From Planctomycetales bacterium (GTDB lineage Bacteria; Planctomycetota; Planctomycetia; Isosphaerales; Isosphaeraceae): a stretch of 55,633 nucleotides of DNA. The position numbers were made by a program, and so were the translations under genes. A model generated the notes under the pieces. It was given only the letters and a program-made list of their open reading frames with translations. It did no database searches and was not told the origin of the DNA. Positions 26,242 through 35,000 of the stretch are shown here, piece after piece. Position 1 is the first letter of the stretch. Each line of letters opens with the position of its first letter. The stretch is from assembly GCA_027452145.1 (NCBI GenBank), contig DAIDHB010000063.1:1-55633 (forward strand), read 5' to 3'.

Positions 26242-26829
26242 ATGGAAGAGCTAGAACCCGATTACCTCGACTTCATCCGCCGGATTCGACAGGGCGACCA
26301 GGGCGCCGCGGAGGAGCTGGTCAGGCGCTACGAGCCCCAGATCCGGACCGAGGTCCGGGCCTGGCTCCGGATGCGCGACCCGCGGCTCCAGCGGGTCTTC
26401 GACTCGATGGACATCTGCCAGTCGGTGCTCGCCGACTTCTTCGCCCGGTCGGCGAAGGGCGACTTCCAGATCGACGATCCGGCGCAGCTCGTCGGGCTGC
26501 TGGTGGGGATGGCGAGGAAGAAGGTCGCGGACCGGGCCCGATTCCACCAGCGCCGTCGCCGCGACGTGCGGGTCGTCGGAGAGTTGCAGGTCGAGATCAC
26601 GGGGCATCCGGTCGATTCCGACCGTCCCAGCCGGATCATCGCCGGCCGCGAGCTCGTGGAAAAGCTCTGGGACCGGCTGACGGACGACGAGCGGAAGCTC
26701 GTCGAGATGAGGGCCCAGGGCGAGGACTGGGCGTCGATTGCCGCGGCGCTCGGCGGCACCGCCGACGCCCGGCGCAAGCAGCTCACGCGGGTCGTCGCCA
26801 GGGCGGCCGCGGGGCTCGGGCTCGACTGA
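26242..26829 (+). CDS. ECF-type RNA polymerase sigma factor, kinase-associated (module 1)
   Basis: The protein has 195 residues. ATG 26242 is preceded by GGAG at 6 nt. The sigma-2 region covers about residues 15-95: DQGAAEELVRRYEPQIRTEV, FDSMDICQSVLADFFARSA (the helix that contacts core and -10), and LVGMARKKVADRAR. The sigma-4 helix-turn-helix covers about 145-195: LTDDERKLVEMRAQGEDWAS, then IAAALGGTADARRKQLTRVV. The FDSMDICQSVL wording is typical of planctomycete ECF factors whose genes sit beside Ser/Thr kinases. No anti-sigma factor of the usual ZAS type is visible. The downstream kinase gene starts 111 bp later on the same strand and is the likely regulator. Divergent transcription from the giant surface protein gene makes that operon a candidate target; this is inference. 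Confidence 0.92.
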   Translation: MEELEPDYLDFIRRIRQGDQGAAEELVRRYEPQIRTEVRAWLRMRDPRLQRVFDSMDICQSVLADFFARSAKGDFQIDDPAQLVGLLVGMARKKVADRARFHQRRRRDVRVVGELQVEITGHPVDSDRPSRIIAGRELVEKLWDRLTDDERKLVEMRAQGEDWASIAAALGGTADARRKQLTRVVARAAAGLGLD

Positions 26830-26940
26830 ATCCGCTCCGATGGCCGTCGTCGCGCGAGATCGTGTCCGGAATCGCCGCGAACGGCAATAAGAGTCTATCG
26901 AAGCTGCGTCGTCGGCGTCTCGCGCGCACAAGGGTTCCTC

Positions 26941-29900
26941 ATGGTGACGGACCGGCCGAATAGCACCCCATCAGGCGATGGTTCCATCGGCCGGCTCGAT
27001 GTCGGAGCCGCCGGTGGTGCTGGCGACGGCTCGCCCCGGGCGCCCGGCACCCAGGTCGATCGGATCGGCCGCGCCTGCCAGGATCTCATCGCCGACTGGC
27101 GGCGAGGCGAACGCCGGCCGGCCGAGGACTACATCGACGCCTTGCCGGGCCACCCGCCCGATTCGGACGAGCTCTTCGAGCTGGTCTATTCCGAGTACCT
27201 CGTCCGCGAGGAGGCGGGGCTGCCCGCGCTGGAGCCGCTCGTCTGCCGGTTCCCCGACCTCGCGGACCGACTCCGGCTCCAGGCGAACCTTCACACGGCA
27301 CTCGTGGGCGAGCCCGAATTCACGAGCGTCGCATTCCTCTCGGACACCCGGCTCGACACCGCGGCGGAATTCGGCGCCGACCCTTTGGGCCGGGAGACGC
27401 CGGTCGGGTACGAGATCCGTCGCGTCCTCGGCCGAGGTGGCATGGGCATCGTGTACGAGGCGCGCCAGATCAGGTTGAACCGAGTTGTGGCCGTCAAGAT
27501 GATCCGGGCCGGCGAGCTCGCCTCGGACGAGGAGCGGGCTCGGTTCCTGGCCGAGGCCGAGGCGATCGCACGGCTCAGGCATCCGAACATCGTCCAGATT
27601 CATGCGCTGGGCGAATGCGACGGCCGGCCGTTCTTCGAGATGGAGCTGGTCGACGGCGGCAGTCTCGCCGATCGGATCGGAGGCGTGCCTCGTCCGCCCC
27701 GCGACGCCTCGGCGTTGATGGAAACGATCGCCCGGGCGATCCACGAGGCCCACTGCCGGGGCATCGTGCACCGCGACCTGAAGCCTTCGAATATCCTGCT
27801 GATGACCGACGGCTCGCCGAAAATCGTCGATTTCGGGTTGGCCAAGCTGATCGGCTCGGACTCGGGGCTGACCCGGACCGACTCCGTTCTGGGCTCGCCG
27901 GCGTACATGGCGCCGGAGCAGGCCGGAGGGGCCGGCGTCGTCGGACCGGCGGCCGACGTTTATGCGCTGGGGGCGATCTTTTACGAGATGCTCACGGGCC
28001 GGCCGCCGTTCGTCGCCGAATCGGCCATCGAATTGCTCGGGATGGCGATGGCGGCCGACCCGGTGCCGCCGACGAGGCTCCGGGCCGGCCTGCACCGCGA
28101 CCTCGAAACGATCTGCCTGCGCTGCCTCGAGAAGGACCCTGGCCGCCGCTACGCGACGGCCGAGGCCATGGCGGATGACCTCGGACGCTGGCTGCGGGGT
28201 GATTCGATCCTGGCGAGGCCGGCCGGGCTGATCGAGCGCGCGTATCGCTGGTCGGCGAGGAACCGGGCCGTCGCCGCGCTCCTCGCGTCGATCGGGCTAC
28301 TCCTCGTCGGCGGGACGACCGGGTTGGCCCTGCTCTGGGCGCTGGCGCGGGCCGAGGCGACGAACGCCCGCGACGCTGCGTCCAGGGAGGCGCTTGCCCG
28401 CGTCGAGCTGGCGCGGACGTCGACCGACCTGGAAATCGACCACGGGATCACGCTGGCGGAGGCCGGCGACGTCTCGCGCTGCCTCGACCTGCTGGGGCGC
28501 GCCGCCCGGCTCGATCCCGACGGGCCGCTCGGCCGCGTGGCCCTGGCGAATATTTCCGCGTGGTCGCCGCTGCTCCCCCTCGCGATCGCCTCCGCCGGCC
28601 TCCCCGACGAGCCGGTGGCCCTCGTCGTCTCGGGGGACCGGCGCACGGTGGCGATCGGATTCAAGGATGGCTCGCTCGGCTTCCTGCAAGCCGGCGGCCT
28701 CCGGGCCATCGCGACGACGGCGCCCCGGCCCGGCTCTCTTCTCCGCGGGCTGGCGCTGCGGTCCGACGGCCGGGTCGCGGCATCGGGCACGAGCTTCCCG
28801 GATCATCCCGAGGCCGGTTCGATGGTCCAGCTCTGGGACGTGCCGACGGGCCGACCGATTGGCGAGCCGATTCGCCGGAAACAGGGCAGGCCGCTCGCGT
28901 TCTCGCCCGACGGCTCGACCCTGGCGGCCGGCTTCGGCGACCTGATTCTTCTGATTGAGTCTGATAGCGGCCGGGTACTCGCCTCTCGCGTCATCGAGCG
29001 CGATGTGGTCTACGGGATCGCCTTCGCGCCGGACGGCTCGATGGTTGTGGCCGTCACCCAGGGGGAATGGGCCCATCGTCTCGACGCCCGCACCGGAGCA
29101 CCCCTCGGCCGGCCGATCCGGCTCGCGGGGGTCGGCGAATGCGTCACCTTCCACCCCGATGGGTCGCGGTTCGCAGTCGGATTCGGGTCGTATCACGCCG
29201 AGAAAAAGGTGCGCCGAAGACTGTCGGGAGTCCAGGTCTACCGCGCGTCTAACGGCGAGCCCGATGGACCGCAGCTTCCCCACGAGGCGAGGGTCGACGG
29301 CCTTGCCTATCATCCCGACGGCCGGGCCCTCCTCACCGGCGACCACACCGGCCAAGCCCGGCTCTGGGATCTCGAGGGCCGGCCGATCGGCGATGTGCTT
29401 CGGAACGACGGACCGCTCTACCAGGTCGACTTCAGCCCCGATGGATCGGTCGCGATGACCCAGTGCCTCTCCGGCGCAACGAAGCTCTGGAACCCCACGA
29501 CGGGCGCGCAGGTCGGTGCGACCCTGAACGATCCGGCCTTCTCCGCCTTCGACGACGTGGGCCGACTCGTCCGGGCGGCCGGGCTCACAGTCCGATCGTT
29601 CGAGCTGGCCGGCGTGCTCGCCCAGGCACGGACTTGCCAGCCGCCCGCGCGCGGCCTCGAGTTCTTCCGCGACGGCCGGTCGGTCGTCGCGAACTACGGC
29701 AATTATGCGCTCATCGTGTCGGCCGAGAACGGCCGCCCCATCGGCTGGCCGATGCCGCACCGCGACCAGATCCAGGCGATCGCCGTGAGCCCCTGCGGCC
29801 GGCTCGTGGCCACCGGCTCGCGCGACGCGACCGTTCGGATCTGGGACGACCAGGGCCGGGCGACGATCCCGCCGATCCCGATTCCCCACTGGTCCGCCTC

Positions 29901-31599
29901 GCTCTGCTTCAGTCCCGACGGGCGCCGGCTCCTCTCGGCCGACGAGACCGGCCGGGTGAGGCTGGTTGACACGGCGACCGGCAAAACACTGGACGTTCCC
30001 CTGCTCCATCCCCACCAGTTCGACGGCTCTCACGTCATCTTCACGGGGTTCTCGCGAGATGGTGGCATCGGCTATTCGGTGACCAATGCAGCCACCGTCG
30101 CCCGGTTGGACGGTCGGAGCGGCGAGCCGATCGGCGAGATCTGGGACGTCGGAACGCGAGTCACCGGCGCCCGGCTCAGCCCTGACGACCGATCCATCCT
30201 GCTCGTGTGCGACGACGCGATCCGCATCCTGGACGCGGCGACGGGCCGAGACCGCCTACCGGCAATCGGAACCTCGATCCGATCTGCCTGCTTCACCCCC
30301 GACGGCGGGATGATCGTCGGCGGTGGGGGCGACAAGGCCATCCACTTCTGGGACGGCGCCTCCGGCAAGCCGATCGGCGAACCCATCCGCCGCCCCCAGG
30401 CGGTCGACAGAGTCGAGGTCAGCCCAGACGGCCGCTCATTGCTCGTCCTCGACAACGGCTGGGCACGGATCTGGGACGTCCTGGGTCGAAAGCCGATCGG
30501 CCCGGTACGGCCGTACGACTACGCGCTCGCTCCGCCCTCCTTCTCGCCCGACGGCCGGCTCTTCGCCATCACCGATGACGCGACCCGCCTCTTCGACACG
30601 CCGGCACCTTCGGCAGCCTCCGTATCAGCGGAGCCCCGCGGCGACGAGTGGCACGGCACCGTCGGGATGGATTTGAAGCTCCGCAACGATCGCACCGCGG
30701 CACTCTGGCACTTTGACCGCCTGGTCGCCGCGTTGCCCGACGACTGGCGCGCCCGTGCCCTGCGGTCCGAGATCCTCTTCGATCTCGGCCGTCAACCGGA
30801 GGCAGCGCGCGAGGCCGCTCGAGCCCGATTGATCGCCGGGCCGTCGGCCTCCGCCCGGTGGGACGCCCGGGTCGGGCTCGACGCCCTCGCCCAGAAACGG
30901 TGGACGGCCGCCGTGGCCGCCCTCGATCGATCGATGAACGCGGTCCCGCCCGGCCAGCCAGCCCTGATGGACGCCCGGGGAATCGCCCGGGCCAAGCTGG
31001 GAGACTGGGCCCACGCGTCCTCCGACCTGGCTCACGGGACCTGGCGCCAGTATTCGATGCTGCTCGACTCCCGGCAGGCGATGCTGGTCGCCCTCAAGGC
31101 GGGAGACCGCGGGTTCTATCGAGACCTGATGCAGCGGATGATTCCGTCGGGCAGAGCCCCGAGCACGCAAGCCATGAAGAACCGCTCCTACATCGCCTGG
31201 CTCGGCTCCATCGGGCCGGGCTCCGTGGACGACCCTGGGATACTGGTCGGCCTCGCCGAACCCGCTTGCGGGCTGACGGGCGACGATGCGGAGCCGTACC
31301 TTCAGATCAACCTGGCCGCGGCCCTCTATCGGGCCGGTCGCTATGACGAGGCGGTCGCCCGGATTCTCGGCGCTCGACGGACGGAGAATCTCGATGAATT
31401 CCCGGAGTCGCGGGCCTTCCTTGCGATGGCCTATCAGCGGCTCGGAAAGGCGAACGACGCGAGGAAATGGCTGGCTCTCGCGGAGAAGTGGTCGCTCTCC
31501 GACGACCCCGGGGAAGAGTTGACGCGAGAGCTGCTGATCCAGGAGGCCAGGACGGTCGTCCTCGACTTCGGTTTTCCGTCCGACCCGTTTTGCCGATGA
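26941..31599 (+). CDS. Ser/Thr protein kinase with membrane helix, WD40 propeller and TPR domains (module 1)
   Basis: The protein has 1552 residues. The kinase domain (about 155-425) is complete: glycine loop VLGRGGMGIVY, Lys in VVAVKMI (about 184), catalytic HRDLKPSNILL (about 277), DFGLAK (about 297) and GSPAYMAPEQ (about 318). Before it, residues about 45-130 form a helical planctomycete kinase N-domain (FELVYSEYLVREEAG). A membrane helix follows at about 443-468 (LLASIGLLLVGGTTGLALLW). About 555-1220 holds WD40-like repeats (VRIWDDQGR, TKLWNPTTG, HFWDGASGKPIGEP). The last 300 residues are TPR-like, ending in YLQINLAAALYRAGRYDEAV. It is probably an inner-membrane receptor with a cytoplasmic kinase and an external sensor. 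It is paired with the ECF sigma gene upstream. It converges on the second kinase gene, and its C-terminal region has a layout like that of kinase 2. Ligand and targets are unknown. Confidence 0.93.
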   Translation: MVTDRPNSTPSGDGSIGRLDVGAAGGAGDGSPRAPGTQVDRIGRACQDLIADWRRGERRPAEDYIDALPGHPPDSDELFELVYSEYLVREEAGLPALEPLVCRFPDLADRLRLQANLHTALVGEPEFTSVAFLSDTRLDTAAEFGADPLGRETPVGYEIRRVLGRGGMGIVYEARQIRLNRVVAVKMIRAGELASDEERARFLAEAEAIARLRHPNIVQIHALGECDGRPFFEMELVDGGSLADRIGGVPRPPRDASALMETIARAIHEAHCRGIVHRDLKPSNILLMTDGSPKIVDFGLAKLIGSDSGLTRTDSVLGSPAYMAPEQAGGAGVVGPAADVYALGAIFYEMLTGRPPFVAESAIELLGMAMAADPVPPTRLRAGLHRDLETICLRCLEKDPGRRYATAEAMADDLGRWLRGDSILARPAGLIERAYRWSARNRAVAALLASIGLLLVGGTTGLALLWALARAEATNARDAASREALARVELARTSTDLEIDHGITLAEAGDVSRCLDLLGRAARLDPDGPLGRVALANISAWSPLLPLAIASAGLPDEPVALVVSGDRRTVAIGFKDGSLGFLQAGGLRAIATTAPRPGSLLRGLALRSDGRVAASGTSFPDHPEAGSMVQLWDVPTGRPIGEPIRRKQGRPLAFSPDGSTLAAGFGDLILLIESDSGRVLASRVIERDVVYGIAFAPDGSMVVAVTQGEWAHRLDARTGAPLGRPIRLAGVGECVTFHPDGSRFAVGFGSYHAEKKVRRRLSGVQVYRASNGEPDGPQLPHEARVDGLAYHPDGRALLTGDHTGQARLWDLEGRPIGDVLRNDGPLYQVDFSPDGSVAMTQCLSGATKLWNPTTGAQVGATLNDPAFSAFDDVGRLVRAAGLTVRSFELAGVLAQARTCQPPARGLEFFRDGRSVVANYGNYALIVSAENGRPIGWPMPHRDQIQAIAVSPCGRLVATGSRDATVRIWDDQGRATIPPIPIPHWSASLCFSPDGRRLLSADETGRVRLVDTATGKTLDVPLLHPHQFDGSHVIFTGFSRDGGIGYSVTNAATVARLDGRSGEPIGEIWDVGTRVTGARLSPDDRSILLVCDDAIRILDAATGRDRLPAIGTSIRSACFTPDGGMIVGGGGDKAIHFWDGASGKPIGEPIRRPQAVDRVEVSPDGRSLLVLDNGWARIWDVLGRKPIGPVRPYDYALAPPSFSPDGRLFAITDDATRLFDTPAPSAASVSAEPRGDEWHGTVGMDLKLRNDRTAALWHFDRLVAALPDDWRARALRSEILFDLGRQPEAAREAARARLIAGPSASARWDARVGLDALAQKRWTAAVAALDRSMNAVPPGQPALMDARGIARAKLGDWAHASSDLAHGTWRQYSMLLDSRQAMLVALKAGDRGFYRDLMQRMIPSGRAPSTQAMKNRSYIAWLGSIGPGSVDDPGILVGLAEPACGLTGDDAEPYLQINLAAALYRAGRYDEAVARILGARRTENLDEFPESRAFLAMAYQRLGKANDARKWLALAEKWSLSDDPGEELTRELLIQEARTVVLDFGFPSDPFCR

Positions 31600-31672
31600 C
31601 TTCGGCCCATTTCCGATCGCGTGCGGCGGGAATCTCAGGCGGCCGGGGGCCCTCACAAACGGAACTTCGACT

Positions 31673-32035
31673 TCAGCGATTCCGGACGACAGCAGGTGAG
31701 CCGGACCCGCGGGCGGGTCCATTTGGCGACGTTGGAAGAACGGTTGCACGGGCCTTGCGGAGCAGGATGTGAAGGAGGAGGCCGTCCATCCAGGACCACT
31801 TCTCGGGGATTCCCCGTTCCAGGCCGCCAGGCCGGCCGCTCAACCGGGCGGCAGACCAGGTCTCGGCGCGATCCAGCCAGCCGCGGGCCTCGATGCTCCG
31901 GCCAGGGCGCTGATGGGCCATGGCCAGGACCAGCCAGTCCAGGACCTCGGCGTCCCAGCCCGGTTGGTCGTTGATGCCATGGACCACGAGCGGCTCGATC
32001 TCGGCAAATCGGCCGGCGCGATAGAGCGCCAGGGT
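31673..32035 (-). pseudogene. Detached remnant of a kinase C-terminal TPR module
   Basis: The 456 bp between the two convergent kinase genes contain this minus-strand frame. Its translation closely parallels the end of kinase 2: LALYRAGRFAEIEPLV, VLDWLVLAMAHQR, RGIPEKWSWMDGLLLHILLR here against LALYRAGRFDEAGQVL, VLNWLALSLVHQR and RGIPKNWAWRDGILLHLLLR there. The homology starts about 20 bp after the kinase 2 stop codon (32056) but in a different frame. It has no upstream kinase or propeller part and no good start, although the frame is open and has an ATG at 31987. It ends with a TGA at 31673. I read it as the leftover tail of a duplicated kinase gene. A short expressed TPR protein of 104 residues from ATG 31987 is possible but unlikely. 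The remaining 31600-31672 shows nothing recognisable. Confidence 0.75.
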
Positions 32036-32055
32036 CGGACCGCTGGGTCCGGCGT

Positions 32056-35000
32056 TCAGGGCGCGGGCGTGAAGACGTCCGCCGGGAGCGTCGTCGGCTC
32101 AGGGCGGATCAGCGTGCGGGCCTCGCGGAGCAGGAGGTGGAGAAGGATACCATCTCGCCAGGCCCAATTCTTCGGGATACCACGCTCGACTTCGCCGGGC
32201 CGGGCCGGCCGATGGACGGCAAGCCAGCGCTCGGCCCGCGCGAGCAAGCGCCTGGCCTCATCAGGTCGGGCGAGCCTCTGATGAACCAGGGACAGGGCCA
32301 GCCAGTTGAGGACCTGGTAGTCCCAGTCCGGGTCGCGGTTGAGGCTATGTTCGAGCACCTGCCCGGCCTCGTCAAACCGGCCGGCACGGTAGAGGGCGAG
32401 GCCCAGCACGTGCTCGGTCCACAGATCAGGGGTATTCGTGAAACGCACTCTGGCGAGCTCCAGGGCTCGCGCGGTCACCCGCGGCTCGTCATCGGCCACG
32501 ACGAACGCGTGCGCGGTGAAGGCGAGTTGGCGAACGTCGGAGACGTTGCGGATCGACTCAAGCATTTGCAGGCGGATTAGTTCGTAGGCTGCCCGATCGC
32601 CGACGGCGAGGTGAAGGATGGCGTTCTCGAACGGGAAGACCGCGTTCTCGGGTACGCTCGTCGTCAGGGCGCGTGCCAGTGTCACGGCCGCTTGTTCCCA
32701 GCGGCCGGCGTATGCGAGCGCGTCGGCCTCCGCATACAATCGCTCAGAATTGAAGGGCTGCGCTGAGCTCAGCATGGGTGCCGACGGGCTGGCCGGATCG
32801 TCTTCGGAGTACGCGGGCGCATCCCAGTCGAGACCCAGGCCGGCCAGTTGCTTCCGGACGGCCCGGAGGTCCCAGATGTGCACCGCCGGCCCATCCTTCG
32901 TCGTGAACACAAGGCGAGAGCCATCCGGGCTGAAGCAGACGGCTGACGGGGTGCAGGAATCCGGACCCTCGAGGCGGGCCAGGGTGCGGCCGGTTGCTAC
33001 CTCCACCAGGCGTAACGCTTTGCTCACCTCCTGGACGACCAGCAACCGGCCGTCGGGCGAGAACGCACGAGCGTAGCCAGCTATCCGCGTCACCTCGTTC
33101 CATGTCCCGACTTCCCAGAGCTGGCAGGGAGGACCGGACGTCATCAGCGAGGTCCCGTCTGGGCGGAAGATGACCTGCGCGCCGTGATCGATGGGCAGAT
33201 CGGCCACCTGCTTGCGGTCCGAGATGCGCCAGACCTGCGCGCCGTGACTCGCGACGTGACTGCCGGTCGCCAGCCACTTCCCATCCGGGCTCACCGCCAC
33301 GGTCCGGCAGTCGTCCAGCGGCTCGACCCGGAACGTTCCTTCAGGGGTCGTCAGATCGGCCCCCTTCCAATCGGCCCTGGCCACGATGCGTCCCGATCGA
33401 TCAACGCCGATGCCATTCCATCCCCCGTTGAGCGGGAGCTTTTGAGGCCGCCCGACGGCGACCTCGCCACGGCCGAGGTCGAGCCGGATCGGCCACCGCT
33501 GGACGCCGGAGTCTCCGCCAGTGATCAGGTCGCCCGACGCATCGAACATCAGGTGCCAGGCGTTGCCGATCCGGACCAGGCCGAGCTCGGAGCCGTGGGC
33601 CAGGTCCCAGAGCATGAAGCCGTCTTCGGTGCCAAGTGCGAGGATACGTCCGTCGTGGCGAATCGAAACGTCTTCATAGCCCGTCGCATCGCGGATGGAA
33701 GAAGTCATTGTCCGATACTCGAGCGCCGGATCCGCCCGGTACACGGTGAGTCGTTCCTCCTGGCCGACCACGATCCGCCCATCCCGGCTGAACTCGGGAG
33801 CGACCGAGCTGGCCAGCCTGAGCAGCGGCTGGCCGAGCATCGGGTCCGAGATCCGCAGGTCGCCCGACCAGTCGTTGCTGGCGAATAGCGTCCCCGCCGG
33901 ATGGAAGGACGCCGAAACGCCCTGGTTATTCAGGCGAGGCAGGGAGAGATACTGAATTCCCCTGGCGGTGTCGCAGAGGTAGATCTTGCTGTCCCAGCCG
34001 GTTACGGCCAGCGTCCTGTCGTCCGGGGCCCAGGCGACCTCGGCGGCGGTCGCCGGCAGGGGGATTCTCCGGACAACTTGACCGGTCTCGGCCTCGAGGA
34101 TCAGGCACTTTGCGGACTCCTTCTCGTTGATCACGACGGCGAGCTGACGCCCGTCCGGTCGGTAGGCCAGGTTCCCCAACCCCTGGACCGGCCAGCGTGC
34201 CACGACCCGGCGGTCCACCACGTTGTAAACGATGACTTCGCGATTCGGCGTCAGGAGGGCGATGCGCCGGCTGTCCGGGCTGAATCGAGCCGCGCGCCAC
34301 TCGACGGGCCCTGGCTCCTCGATGGCGGCCGCGCCGTTGTCGACGTCCCAGACGACCAGGGAATTACCGGGGACATTCGTGGTCGCCAGGTAGCGTCCGT
34401 CTGGGCTGAAGCCGAAGACCCAGACATCGCGATCGCCGCGGGCGGTGAACCGGGCGATCTCCCGGTCGTCGTCGAATCGGCGCACCGAAATCGTCCCGTC
34501 GCGGAACCGATGCGCGTAGCGGCTCATCGCGGGATCGAACGCCGTCACGATGACGCCCGCCGGTCGAGCGACGACCCGGCCGGTCGGCTCGAGGTCCGGC
34601 AGCGCCAGGCAGGCGATGGCATAGTCACGAAGCTCGTTGAGCCGGTCCGCGGGCAATCGCAGCTCGCGGGCGAGCGCCGCCGCTCGCTTCAACGCGGCGA
34701 GGCTCTCGAATCGCTGGCCGACCCGATGGCTGAAGCGGCCCGCGCGTGCCCTGTCCACCAGTGCCTCGAAGAGCTGGAGGCGGGCCTCATTGCGGGCCGC
34801 ACCGATCGCCCTGAGCTGCTTGCGGTCGTTCCAGGCGGCGACGAGCGCGACGGCCGTGAGGCTGATCGCGAGGACCACCGCCGCGACGCTCGCGCCGGCC
34901 AGCCAGGGATCGCGCCGGCACCAGCGCCAGAACCGCTCGCCGATCGACACCGGCCGCGAGCGGATCGGCCGGCGTTCGACGAAGCGCCGGAGGTCGTCGG

